Positions 20,758 through 32,200 of a stretch of 64,000 nt of DNA are shown in pieces. The notes below the pieces were generated by a model. That model searched no databases, was not told the origin of the DNA, and saw only the letters and a program-made list of their open reading frames with translations. The translations under genes and the position numbers were made by a program. Positions within the stretch are counted from its first letter, which is position 1; each line of letters starts with the position of its first letter. Origin of the DNA: Chondrus crispus (lineage: Eukaryota; Rhodophyta; Florideophyceae; Gigartinales; Gigartinaceae); contig NW_005179120.1 in NCBI RefSeq assembly GCF_000350225.1, positions 342,060 through 406,059 of the forward strand, given 5' to 3'.

Positions 20758-21845
20758 TGTAGTGCAATACCCGGCCTGGGAAAGAGATATCAGGGCACTG
20801 TAGTCTGGATTGGGGGACTTAAGTGTGATTCATTTTACAATATTATTTTAATTAATTAATTAATTTAGTTACAAATTAATTATCTAACATTAGATTAGAT
20901 TTAGGATCTCGCGCCGAGAGCTACTGTAGTGGCTCCGGCGGCGCGATATATACCTTAGCCCTCTGACTCACGAGTCAGTAAAGGGAACCCGAGTTGCCGG
21001 AATTTGATATCGCCTGGGCCGAAGCCCGTCTTTTACAAGACATTCCCTTCTACTCTAGCCTACGGTATCCTTTGCGATCGGGGGTTCCCTTTTTTCCTTA
21101 TCAATTTTCCTTTATTTCCCTATCCTAATTTCCCTTAATCTTGAGTTGGTCCCACCTTGTAGGATTGCGATCCGCAAAGTGACGTCATTAGCCATCGGGA
21201 TTCTGTGTTGGTGGACCAGTGGTGCTTTTCTCAGAGTTGGTTCCATCAGAATCTGGTTGCGACCGATCCGGTCTTGGTACTTTGCCATCGGGCAGTACGA
21301 AGGTATAGCGCTGCTATTGTTGTCCGTTCCCTCGGAGGCTGTTGCGACGACGCCTTCGACGAAGATCTTATCTCCTATATAAGATAGCGTTGGTTCCATC
21401 GGAATCTGGTTGCGACCGATCCAGTGTTGGTACTTTGCCATCGGGCAGTACGACGATGTAGCGCTGCTACGTTTTCTTCTTTCCCGACGGGCTACGTTGC
21501 GACGTCCCCGTCGAAGACCTTATCAAGGGTATAAGGTGTACAAGGCGGTCTACGAGCATTGGATTTACGACCCATCGGACCAGGTTGGCCTACACACCCC
21601 TCCGAACTCGTCGAGCAGTTGCCTTTACAAGACTCTACCACCATTTACCGATCCCGGGTTGGGCCCTTCTCTTTTGCCCCCCTATCAGGGATCCGAGCTA
21701 CTGCGGGCCGCAAACCCGCTTAAAGAGGACAGGGAGCTTCGAACACTCCGTAGCGCTGTGCCGTTGGCAGTTGTTGTTTTTGTTGTTGTTGTTTGTGTAG
21801 GACCGTCGGACTTCGGTCTCTGCCTGACAGGCGCATTGCACTACA
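20758..21845 (+). repeat. 3' LTR (1,088 bp)
   Basis: Same sequence as the 5' LTR with few substitutions and a 12-bp longer GTT/TTG microsatellite near 21,775. It ends ATTGCACTACA and is followed directly by the TSD GTAAA (21,846-21,850). Confidence 0.93.
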
Positions 21846-22021
21846 GTAAAACGATTGAGGCAAATATGTTCTGGAATAAGACAAGAACTTCTTCCCCCAT
21901 GGCTATTTGCATACCCTTGGGCCAACGTCAAGCTTTTTGATATTTTTTGCGTGCAGCGAGTGGACTCTTCGATATTACCAATCCCTCCCTTGTCTGGATG
22001 GACCCGGAGGCATATGTTCAA
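21846..22021 (-). pseudogene. 5' part of the ORF split by the retrotransposon
   Basis: The minus-strand frame begins with ATG at 22,021 and would continue into 7607-7347 if the retrotransposon and one TSD copy were absent; the junction codons stay in frame. No domain recognised. This is the promoter-proximal end of the broken gene. Confidence 0.6.
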
Positions 22022-22636
22022 ATACGCATGTCAAATGTTGGATAGCGGGATGCTCTCCTCGGTATTACGTGGGAAGAATACCTTCAATACGGAAGTATTT
22101 TCCGGGATCGCAGTGATTCTCTGTAGCTCGTCCTCAGTACTCCTGTTCAATAAGGGGAAGAGGAGTCAAGAGCATTAAAGGAATGGGACAGGTTTAGGGT
22201 TACCAGAAGACTTCAAGATCAGTGGGGGGTTGGGACGATGCGGGCAAGATCAGTAGAGTAAACGGAAATCTGTAACAGATATGGTTGGGTTTTTGAGGAA
22301 AACGCCTACCGATTCTGTCATTTTTCATATTTGGCCTTCGGAAAAGTGACTTTGCAACGGATTCTCCTACTAAATCTGTCAAAAAAAAATTCGCTTACTG
22401 AATCAGTTCTTTTTTCCCGTTTCCCTCACTGATCGTGAAATCTCCCTTATTCGAAATGTCCAGGTCATTTGTGCAATCACCGAGCTGTTTGGGTCTTAGC
22501 TCTGTTGTAAATAAAGATGTAAGGTATATGATAAGGTACACATTAAGTTAAACAAACGGCATACACCGATGCTGTAAGTAAAGAGACGTTAAATTAAAAC
22601 AAAGGACAAATTACAGTTACAACGCTGCTTACAGTA
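22022..22636. other. A/T-rich intergenic stretch
   Basis: No gene seen. The repeated words CTCCTACT and CTTACTGAATC at 22,350-22,420 resemble, in inverse orientation, the repeats at 4965-5115 and may mark a MULE terminus. An A/T-rich run follows up to the satellite. Confidence 0.4.
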
Positions 22637-23127
22637 AATGTTTACTCGGTAAAATTCCTGAGTAAACATTTACTCGCAAGCAGATTAACATTTACTCGGT
22701 GTGGAGTTGATGGTTGCGAGTAAATGTTTACTCGGTGACATTTCCGGGTAAACATTTACTCGCAAGCAGATTAACATTTACTCGGTGTCGAGTTGATGGT
22801 TGCGAGTAAATGGTTACTCGGTGACATTTCCGGGTAAACATTTACTCGCAAGCAGATTAACATTTACTCGGTGTCGAGTTGATGGTTGCAAGTAAATGTT
22901 TACTCAAGAATTTTACCTAGTAAACATTTACTCGCAAGCAGATTAACATTTACTCGGTGTCGAGTTGATGGTTGCGAGTAAATTTTTACTCGGTGACATT
23001 CCCGGGTAAACATTTACCCGCAACCAGGTTAACATTTACCCGGTGTCGAGTTGATGGTTGCGAGTAAATGTTCACTCCTTAACATTCCCGGGTAAACATT
23101 TACCCGCAACCAGGTTAACGTTTACTG
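22637..23127 (+). repeat. 86-bp satellite, about 5.7 copies
   Basis: A tandem unit of 86 bp contains three related words (AGTAAATGTTTACT, GTAAACATTTACTCGC, AACATTTACTCGG), some in inverted pairs, plus TCGAGTTGATGGTTGCGAG. The copies differ at scattered sites. The last one and a half carry ACCCG variants. The same AGTAAATGTTTACT motif recurs at 49,324-49,431, on the far side of the gene-rich repeat region. Confidence 0.9.
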
Positions 23128-24339
23128 TATGGCCTTTAATGGCTTACGAGACATGTCATACAGTCATTATAAACTGAGTGACATGTGATTGTTTATTCGA
23201 CGATATGATATCGAGTATAGGTTTACTGTTTCTCGCTTTGCTTGAGAGTTAACGTTTACTTACGGATAAAAGCGCGCGAAACCGGAACAATCCTCTCGTA
23301 TTGCTGCGAACAGTTCGATTTTTAGGTTCCATATAAAAAGGGACCCGAAGTTTTTTATATCGAGCGCCCATCATCATTCTCACGGACGTCACTCTTTTGT
23401 TTTCTTGCGCGTTGGTTTTTTCGAAATCGTCACTCTTTTGTTTTCTTGCGCTTTGGTTTCTTTCACACTTGACCGCTTGCTGTTGTCAAGAACGGGTGTG
23501 GTATGTGTCGCTCTGTGTTTCGTTTTCTAGACAGACAAATCAGGGATCTGACATTTCAACTGATTTTTTAGCCTCCGAGTTGTGTCTGACCGACATGTGC
23601 AGACAGGAAAAATAGCGCGATCTGCGTCCGTCGAGGCCGAGAGGACAGAGTCGACCCCTCACGGGGTCGATCGCCAGGTGAGAAATCTGACCTTGGCGGG
23701 GCTATAGCCACAGCGGGTGAGCCCGCTGGGGCCTTCGATACGCTTCAAGAAAGGGAGCCCTCGGCAGAAAAAGAAAGCCTCGAGGCGTGGAGCCAACTCA
23801 AAGTGTCCCCACTTCCATAACCCCTTTTTCGCTACACGTCCAGTCTCAGTTCTAAAGCCCGCAAGTTGCTACAGGGCGCAGTATGAGTCTGTCGAGGCTG
23901 TGGGGCTATCCCGCTGTCAAGCACCAAACGAAGGATGACAGGCCCTCTCCCAGTTTCGATTCCCCAGTGAAACGAAACGCCGCCGCCCTTGCATGTAAAG
24001 GCCTCCATGCTGTCGTTTCTATTAAGTGGAAGTAAGCAATGATATCTTAAACGAAAAAATAGCGTGAACTTTATTTGGAATGCAAGATCATATATCCCCT
24101 TTCCTACGCTTTTGAATGCATGGACTATGCGCTGCGACGCGTTTGGGGAAAGCAGTTCCAAAGATTTCGAACCTACGCTCATGAATGCGGAATCCTATTT
24201 CTAGCATGCCGCATAGTAGTAAAATGGTTCTGCTCGCTGTGCGAAAACCATGTGCAAATCGAGCTGTCGGTTTGGCATGCTCATATTGAGGTTAGCGCCC
24301 CGAACAATTGGCTGCCAAACACACAAGTTGATACTGTCC
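23128..24339. other. Intergenic stretch with a short direct repeat
   Basis: CACTCTTTTGTTTTCTTGCG occurs twice near 23,389 and 23,434. A GC-rich segment (23,600-23,950) contains small inverted repeats (CGACCCCTCACGGGGTCG near 23,653). No convincing coding sequence; short frames in 23,832-24,182 look random. Confidence 0.45.
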
Positions 24340-24815
24340 TTGCATCACGTGCAGGGCCTTTCTGGGGGCGCAGCAGGATCTGAAATGTTCACATGTAGCG
24401 TGTGTTTATGTTGCGTTTGGCAACCTGAAAAGGGGGGTGCAAATCTCATAATGAGTTTCGAGTACCAAAAAAAGGGGCTCGAAACTCATTTTGAGTTTCG
24501 AGTACCAAAAAAAGGGGCTTGAAACTCATAATGAGTTTCGAGTACCAAAAAAGGGACTCGAAACTCATAATGAGTTTCGAACCCCCGAAAAAAGGGACTC
24601 GAAACTCAAAATGAGAATGGCCTCGAATCATGCGCAGGGGCGCTTCAGGGGCGGGGCAGGTACTGTACTGTTCACATGCACAGTATTCTCATTTTGAGTT
24701 TCGAGTACCAAAAAAGGGGTTCGAAACTCATTTTGAGTTTCGAGTACCAAAAAAAGGGACTCGAAACTCAAAATGAGTTTGGAACCTGCAGAAAAAGGGA
24801 TTCGAAATTGAGGTT
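24340..24815. repeat. Hairpin-repeat array A
   Basis: Repeated units of GAGTTTCGAR, about 15 nt (TACC, A-run, GGGG), then YTCGAAACTC, so that each unit can fold as a hairpin. Units are joined by AATGAG and interrupted by a GC-rich spacer of about 75 bp (CGCAGGGGCGCTTCAGGGGC). It lies before the unknown gene at 25,764. Short ORFs seen across it are artefacts of the repeat. Confidence 0.85.
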
Positions 24816-25763
24816 GAGGTTTAGACCTACAGTAATTGGTACAGTATGAGTATCTGTACCAGCATCTCTTTGTCCGTTTTCTATTTTAGTCTCACTTGTA
24901 GTTTTTTTGAACTCTTTCTACTTCGTCAAACCTATGAGAAGCTTATCTGCCGTGCTGTAGTCAGTTGCGCCCTTTCAAAAAGAGTTGAAATTTTCTTTGC
25001 CAATGACGGGTGATGGATTTCTCGACAAACGTCGAACCATGCAATGGACGTTGAGAGTGATTCATCGTTCTGGCAGTGATGTACGGGTACCCGGACTGTA
25101 CAGCGTACGATAAAAAGAGTTGTATCTGTTCCGGTTCTATCCAAAGTGATCAGCACAATGATCGGGCCACCCACAAGGGCAACCCACTAAAATGGGGGTC
25201 CGCTAAAACGGGACTAAAATCATGATGTACTGTATCTATAAAAAATACGTAACAAGGATATTAAATGTCATGGATGCAGCACTTCGCGAGAGAAGCGGCC
25301 CTGGGCTTCGTATGAGACACCGGTTACGCACCCACGTACCTACGGTACCTCGCTTACTCGTGCTGGATCTTCCAGCCTTGAACTTCTTTTGCATTTCTGA
25401 CTGAATGGATAGAGAATCAAAAGCCTGCAGGATTCTGGGAGTACAAAAACGTCGCTTCGCTTTATAGGAGGTCTCACGCGTCTAGAGATGAACGCCGTTG
25501 ATAGGCATGTAGAAAAATCGGGACCCAAGAAAACCCCAGAAAAATCAGATAGAAAAGGGTTCAGGGGATAAGGTCTGCTTGTCTTGCAGTCCACAGCTGT
25601 GTGGCTCTTTAGAAAGAATGCAAGTCGTACATATCGACATTTTTACTTACCCGACATGAAAATTATGAACCTTGTTGTCTAAGTTCCCCGATACAGCGAT
25701 ATATCCTTTGAGTGCGAAGGCGTTTTTGAGCCATTTTCATTGACGGAATATGCTGTTCAGAGT
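24816..25763. other. Intergenic upstream region of the 482-aa gene
   Basis: No gene recognised. A segment at 25,170-25,220 has paired words (CCCACTAAAATGGGGG, CCGCTAAAACGGGACT). The final 100 bp is probably the promoter of the next gene, but I see no clear TATA box. Confidence 0.35.
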
Positions 25764-27212
25764 ATGAGCTCATTACCAACCTGCGGAAACCGACGGCGGT
25801 CTATCGTACCAGCTGAAGATACGGAGAGCAATGTGAGAGAGAGAGTGATGTGGCCTCGTGTATGTGAATTCTTTCATGAATCTACCGATGATTTCCTTCG
25901 TGGTATTGGATTTTCATGTCATCCCGAAGACTTAAAGGAAAATGACGCATTTGAAGAACTATGTTCTAGGTCGATCCACTATTTGCGTGATGTCGTAGCC
26001 ACCACAATTTCGAAAACACTGGACAGCAAGACGTACAAGAAAAGCTATATGCCTGCCGCACGTTCGCAACATAAGCGTAGAATAACTGCCCGCATCGTGA
26101 ACCTTGCATGGTCAATATCGGTGGGTAGTGACGAACCTTATTCTAACTGCAGCGATGATGGGGTTAAGTACGCATGCCAGCACCTCGTCGCCGAACTTTC
26201 CCTGTTCAAAGCAGTGGCTGGGAGCCTGCCTCGGTGGTTGCGCTTGTCGTCTCCTTTTACTTTTCTCTTCATTCGTCTCTGTGCGATAGACTGCCACGTT
26301 ATTTGGCAGAATGTTATCAATCATGAGGGGTTTGGCATTCAAAATACTCCCGACATGGTTGATTCGTTTCGTGAAGACAAGTTCAACATCCGCGATGTGG
26401 TTGAAAAGGTCAAGAATCGAGTTCAAACACAACTTCTGTCCATTCGTCTCGGATTCGTTCACAACGGCGACATTTCCATCGATTTATATGATCCCGCCGC
26501 TGTTGACGCTGGCCAGCTTGCAGATAGTGAGGTTTATAGTGATGACATAAGCGAAGAATTAGACCGTGTCGCTGGACTTGTTGTCGCGCTGAATGAGGTT
26601 GTGCCGCTCATTTGTGTTGTAGATCAACAATTTTCTGAAACGCTTAGTGCCCTTTGGAGATCAGAAGGGGGTAGTTCCACCAACTGGAAATGGAGAAAGC
26701 CAGAGAAGAAAGACCTTGGACCTGCAGTTTTTTATGAAAACGGAAATCCCATGGACATTTTTCGTCACATGATGCTGAGTATTGAATCCAGTAAGACAAA
26801 AATGAAAGAAGCCAAAGCAGATGCTGAGACAGAGCTATCTGCTCTCGCCGTCATTAGTCACATGTGCGCAGAAATCGCAAAGATGAAACACAAAACATTG
26901 AGTGTGTATGGCTACATGCCAGATGAAGAAGACACTGAACTTGATATCCGAAATGTTCCTCTACAGAACATGGTCCATGGCGTCTGGAAGTCAGCGGTGC
27001 GTGCGAATGTGCGAGTCCATGAAGCCCTTTCATCAAAGTTTGGCGTGGGAACAAAAGATTTACGCACTGCACTCGGTGTTATGAATGAGACATATTGGAC
27101 TGGTTTGGCAGTGAAAAAGCGAGATAGTCCTCGGTACAGCATACAAAAAGATGTTGTTTCAACTTTTTTTCATGAATTTGATCTGCACAGACCAATTCTC
27201 TTCCGTTCGTGA
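25764..27212 (+). CDS. Unknown protein, 482 aa
   Basis: A long single-frame ORF; the first ATG is at 25,764, while the frame is open from an upstream TTG at 25,740. The product looks like a normal soluble protein, not low-complexity: mixed helices, acidic stretches (DDISEELDRVAGLVVALNEV), a Lys/Glu-rich probable coiled coil (SSKTKMKEAKADAETELSAL), and no transmembrane segment or signal peptide. I recognise no family. It lies between hairpin arrays A and B, like the other cassette genes, so I infer it belongs to the same composite element. A Harbinger-type MITE sits 53 bp after its stop. Confidence 0.7.
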   Translation: MSSLPTCGNRRRSIVPAEDTESNVRERVMWPRVCEFFHESTDDFLRGIGFSCHPEDLKENDAFEELCSRSIHYLRDVVATTISKTLDSKTYKKSYMPAARSQHKRRITARIVNLAWSISVGSDEPYSNCSDDGVKYACQHLVAELSLFKAVAGSLPRWLRLSSPFTFLFIRLCAIDCHVIWQNVINHEGFGIQNTPDMVDSFREDKFNIRDVVEKVKNRVQTQLLSIRLGFVHNGDISIDLYDPAAVDAGQLADSEVYSDDISEELDRVAGLVVALNEVVPLICVVDQQFSETLSALWRSEGGSSTNWKWRKPEKKDLGPAVFYENGNPMDIFRHMMLSIESSKTKMKEAKADAETELSALAVISHMCAEIAKMKHKTLSVYGYMPDEEDTELDIRNVPLQNMVHGVWKSAVRANVRVHEALSSKFGVGTKDLRTALGVMNETYWTGLAVKKRDSPRYSIQKDVVSTFFHEFDLHRPILFRS

Positions 27213-27264
27213 ATCTGCCACCGAGTATGCTGCGCAAATGGCATGAATTGAAGTTACTCTCTAA

Positions 27265-27899
27265 GAGCATCTCCACCCGTGTCCGATCAAATGACCAAAT
27301 AACCAAATTTAAGTGCCAAGTGGCTGATAGAAATTGGTTGGGCTATTTTTTTGGAACCGTAGATTTTGGTCATTTGGTAAACCAATATGGTTGTTCCCAC
27401 CGGTTGCCCACCAAACCACTTCTTGGTACGAGCCGAGCTCGTACTCAAGTTGAAGAGGATATGGAGGGCAGTTGGTAGAACGATGCCATCGGGGATGAGG
27501 ATGAAGACCTGATCCAGGCTTCAAGGCTGTAGTTGCTCCCTCTTGTTTTGCTCATGTTGAGATGGAAACACTTCCGACGCGATGTTCTCGAACATGGCGG
27601 GGAGGTGAATGATCACTGCCCACATCGAGCTACCTTTCGTTTTGCCACTTTTCGCGCCAAAAGTCCTGCAAGTCCTGCCTGGGCAAATCTTGTGACGCCA
27701 CTTGGCGGAAATAATTTTACCCTGGGGTAAAATCCTGAGGCAAATCAGCCGTTTTTGCCTCAGGATTTTGCCTCTGAGGTAAATTTTTCTCTTTTGATCA
27801 TTTGAATGCGCCCGGTGGGAGTCGTACAATTGAAACCAAATGACAAAATATGATTATTTGAGTATTTGGTTATTTGATTCAGTACCGGTGAAGATGCTC
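27265..27899. mobile_element. Harbinger-type MITE (635 bp), TSD TAA
   Basis: The ends are inverted: GAGCATCTCCACCCGTG at the left and, on the other strand, GAGCATCTTCACCGGTA at the right. The similarity continues for about 50 bp (CAAATGACCAAATAACC-like words). TAA flanks both ends (27,262-27,264 and 27,900-27,902), the 3-bp duplication of the PIF/Harbinger superfamily. No ORF. An internal stem occurs near 27,720-27,780 (CCTGAGGCAAA/TTTTGCCTCAGG). Confidence 0.85.
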
Positions 27900-28260
27900 T
27901 AATGAAAGTAGTGTATGACCAATGAAGTAAAAATCGGTTGTTCTTCAATTTGTTCACTGATATTGTAGAAGTCCTATGACGGGAGGTTCCCTGGAAGTGA
28001 TCGCCCTTCCCGGTACACGGGCTCAAACATCTTACATCCATCAGACATAACCGCAAGCAATGACATATATCTTTCTACGCTGCCAGTCTGCTTCTGGTGA
28101 AGCGAAAAAGCACATGGAACTTCTCTGAAATATCAGGAATGTAGGGTTCTGCACATATTATCGGCGCAGATCGCAAAGGTGGTAGTGCACACAAAAAATG
28201 ACAACACACTTCCTTACAAGGCAAGAACGCTTGAGCGGGACGCAATAAATACTGTACTCT

Positions 28261-29090
28261 CACCATGAGTTTCGAGTGCCAAAAAAAGGGGTTCGAAACT
28301 CATAATGAGTTTCGAACCCCCGAAAAAAGGGACTCGAAACTCAAAATGAGAATGGCCTCGAATCATGGGCAGGGGCGCTTCAAGGGCGGGGCAGATACTG
28401 TACTGTTCACATGCACAGTGTCGCCATTTTGATTTTCGAGTACCAAAAAAAAGGGGTTCGAAACTCATTTTGAGTTTCGAGTACCAAAAAAGGGGTTCGA
28501 AACTCATGAGTTTCGAGTGCCAAAAAAAGGGACTCGAAACTCAAAATGAGAATTGTCTCAAAGTATGTGCATGGGGCGCTTGAGGGGAGGGGCAGGTACT
28601 GTACTGTGCGCATTTACAGTATCCTCATTTTGAGTTTCGAGTACCAAAGAAAGGGGCTCGAAACTCATTTTGAGTTTCGAGTACCAAAAAGGGGTTCGAA
28701 ACTCATAATGAGTTTCGAGTACCAAAAAACGGGACTCCAAACTCATAATGGGTTTCGAACCCCCGAAAAAAGGTACTCCAAACTCAAAATGAGAATTGTC
28801 TCGAAGTATGCGCAGGGGCGCTCCAAGGGCGCAGCATTATGTGCAATTTTAACGTGTGCTGTAGGTTTATATTGCGTTTCACAGCCTCAAAAAAGTGAGT
28901 CTCTTGTTGGGAATGCCCGTAGTGTGTGCTTGGGAGTGTGCGGGGCCCGGTAGAATAGTACACTAATTATGGGTTGGAAACCTATGTATTTTGCTTTGAA
29001 ACGTAAGATATGTCTCGATATGTCAGATGTGTGTTTAGATAGAAAGAAGATTCGGTCTCTACAGCTAGCGTCAATATCTCTTCCCGTCTG
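28261..29090 (+). repeat. Left arm of a long inverted repeat (giant element end)
   Basis: 28,801-29,090 matches the reverse complement of 44,215-44,515 with scattered differences: shared words include TGTTGGGAATGCCC, GTGTGTGCTTGGGAGTGTGC, GCTTTGAAACG and TCGGTCTCTACAGCTAGCGT. The outer part of each arm is a hairpin array. The inner end of the left arm is a copy of the last codons of the helicase gene at 44.2 kb, so the arm includes a duplicated gene tail. Confidence 0.88.
28262..28800. repeat. Hairpin-repeat array B
   Basis: Same hairpin units as array A (GAGTTTCGAR ... YTCGAAACTC) with three GC-rich spacers containing TACTGTACTGT and GCATGTACAGTAT-like words. Together with 28,801-29,090 it is the left arm of a long inverted repeat whose right arm is array D plus 44,215-44,515. 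Confidence 0.85.
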
Positions 29091-29270
29091 GGGTTCTTCC
29101 TGGCCTTCTAAATCAAGAAATTAAGCCTCGCTGACGAAATTTGTCTATTCTCTGACATGCCCCTGAAACCGTCCTCGCAGAGAAACACCACCCAGATCCA
29201 AACGAATAACGTCACGTTCTTATCATTCTCTTGGGATACTGTAACAGATATTATTGTTTTCCGTACGCAC

Positions 29271-32200
29271 TTAGGGTGGAGCCGAGCCCCAATGGGCGAA
29301 AGACTTCCCGTAGTCTAAGAACAACTCCTCGCCAGGGCTGATTTCGTGTATGGTCTCAATGATGTCAAGTCTGTTCGAGCGAAGCTTATGTTTGCTTGGA
29401 GAAGCCACCGATTCCACAAATCGGACATTTGCTGTACGGGAGTGCTTGGCATGACGCTCTTCTACATCCCTGTTATCCGAAAGATACCGCGGATCATTGA
29501 TGTGGCCTGCGACGCAAAACGGTGCCGCGACGATGAATATCGGATGCTCCTTATCTTCGTCGTCAACTGCATTACTGCGCAGTTGGACGGCCTTTTCAGC
29601 GAATCGCTTTTTTCGAACCCCTAGAATACCACTCCCGTAAACCTTGGTGGTTGCATTTTGACCACTCAAGTTCTCGTATACCACTGTCCCGTAGTAGGTG
29701 AAAATATCTTCTCCCTTTTTGAAAGAACGCATAGCAAAAACGCCCCTCCCAGCAGAAGTATGCCTTATCGTGGACTCGCAAACAACGAAACCTTTCGCGG
29801 CAGCCTCCAGGCTCATGAGAGCCTCTGTGTCCACTGTATCGAGAAATGCTCTGTAAATGCTCGGCCATAAGTCCGGAGGAGTATTCTTGTACTTGAGTGC
29901 CAGGTCCACATTACCATTCATGCACGATAGATAACGGTGAACATGTATAGGGAGCCTCTGATAAATCGGTAGGCCGGGAGGTGCGTCCCACAATGATGCA
30001 TGCTGTGCGGCTTCCCTAGCTTCCAAGTTGGGGTGAGCCAAGAATTCAATAGCAAAGTCAATCTCCTCGACAGAAGCAGTGATATCCGATACTGGCGAGG
30101 TGAGCTGTTTCGCAAAGGTTTGAAGGACTCTTACAACCGCGATCTCGACGCATCTCTCATCGAAATCGCAACCAACAAACTTTCGATGCATCGGTAGAGT
30201 GAGGCACGCCTTCGCTGTTGCGAAAGTTCCTCCGTATGGGTCGAACACAATATCACCAGGTTGGGAGAACCTTAAAACCATCTCCATCATCAGTCTGATG
30301 CTCTTCTGCTCGGGTCGAAGGAACATTCGAACATTCCCATCCACTGAAATATGATCACTCCGTCCCTTTGACATAGAGCTATTCCCAGCTTCTGGGAACA
30401 TTACACGCCCATCACCCTCAATGCGAGGTATCCCGTCAACGTAATTTGTCCATGCCGCGTGTCGAGATGGAACATACCCATGAGGTATGTAATTGATTTG
30501 CTCGAATTCATCCTTAAACTCCAAGCCTCGTTTCCAGAAATGAATCGCCGTCTGCACAATTGACATGTGGCTGCATCCCTTCCGGTGGCGTTTCTGGAAG
30601 TAGTGACCCGATGCCCGTACGAAGTTGAGGGGGATTCTTTCAACGTTGAATACCTTCTCGTAGACTTGTCTCAAAGGCTGTGAGGCATCATCTTCATCAA
30701 TACCGTTCTTGAGGCGCTTATGATTCTTAAGCATGAAATACCACTCTGCGAACTGGAGGGCTGAGCAAAAGACAATCCCGTGTCCACCCGGTTTGAGAAC
30801 ACGGTCGAAGATAGCAACACACTCCAACATGTCAGATCCGGAAAGCTTGTCATGGCTGGAGTTGGGAGATTTCACCTCCCTGCGCGTGTTATAGGGAGGG
30901 TCTGTCAAGATGAGTTGCACCTTTCCATCTAGGTAGAAGCCACTCTCTTCGGCATCTGTCTCAAGGACATCGGTCATTGGGACATCGTGAATACGGCAGA
31001 AAGGACTCATCGTCTTCATGACCCTGTCGTAGGCGAACTGATACCGCTCTTCACTCCTTGTTCCAGACGTTTTATGACGCTTTTCTGGTCTGGTATCCTG
31101 AGGATCCATAGGGACCCTATTACCTTCTTCCTTGATAACTCCTTCTTCATCTTCGTCCTGCGATGCTTCCATTGCGCCTATATCAACGGTGTCTTCAGTA
31201 TTGCCCATAGAATCGATATCAATGGCTGTGACACCATTGTCAACATACACTATCGCTGCTTTTGTAGGTGCAGATAAGGAAGCGAAAACGGGAGCAACGG
31301 TGTCTTTCTTCTCGCACTTGTACTTCTTGACAAATTCCCAGTCCGTGTCTTCCGCACATTCGTATAGGTACTCATGCATAGAAACCTCTTTCAAGTGGTG
31401 AAATGGCATAGCAGTGAGTTCCCTAAACGCGTAATCTTGCTCCTTGGTCCTCTTCCAAGCAGTACGATCCGCAAGCTTCAAATCCATCGCGGCGTTTCGG
31501 TGTCCCCGGAATGTATGGCTCTGTGACGTAGGCGCAAAGCCGCTGTCGCTCTCACCGAGAACCATAAAGGTTCCACTTGATTCCTTGAAGAGAACGTACG
31601 GGGAAATCATTGACTCGCAGCTCTCGAGGCCTATCTTCTTCGCCAAGGATGTCCACGCCTTTACAATGAGTTGAGCGGCGAAGCCCAGACGATTTCCGCA
31701 GGTATAGCTTATCCGAAACGGACTCGAAATCTTGTTCCGGCGTTTCCGTTCTCTCTGAAAGTAGTCCACAGCAACTTTCAAGGCGTGAATGTAGATAATA
31801 ACCTCGACTGTATCAGGAGGCTTGGTAGCGAAGTAAGACTTAGACGAACTTGGCACAGCATATCTGTTGCCCTTGGCTGGAATATACTTGCTCCCAACCA
31901 CTAACGAGGGGCTGATCTTACCCGACGCGAAGAGCATCTCGAAAAGTTCGAAGATTCGAGAGTCTTTCTCCCCGTACATGACAAAGGAAACTGCAGATTT
32001 GAAGATTTGCTTCACCTGTTCTGTACCGAGCTCTCTGAGAATAGGTGGTCCGTCGTTGAATGAAGATCGAAAATTTCCGGGATCTCTTCGCTTCCTATTT
32101 TTGTTCAGCAGTAACGCCTTTAGTGCTTTGACCGCGCTGTCATCATCTTGCTTGTGTATCCAGCGTAGTACATCAGACGTCTTGGATTCGCGAAGGTTGA

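Larger units (their letters stand above)
7608..21845 (+). mobile_element. Full-length Ty3/gypsy chromovirus-type LTR retrotransposon (14.2 kb)
   Basis: Two long terminal repeats (7608-8683 and 20,758-21,845) enclose gag, aspartic protease, reverse transcriptase-RNase H and integrase with a C-terminal chromodomain. This gene order (RT before integrase) and the chromodomain place it among Ty3/gypsy chromoviruses. The ends are TGTAGTGCAAT...ATTGCACTACA and the flanks carry the 5-bp duplication GTAAA. The element is inactive: an inverted insertion in gag, three in-frame stops in pol and a missing integrase Glu. The LTRs nevertheless differ at few sites by eye, which suggests recent insertion of an already damaged copy mobilised in trans, or fast decay. 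An unusual 5.1-kb region without a conserved gene lies between integrase and the 3' LTR. Confidence 0.93.

Noticed and set aside
24491..24697. Short ORFs across the arrays (products like MSFEYQKKGLETH)
   Set aside because: They are translations of the repeat itself, on both strands and in every array, with no independent coding signal.
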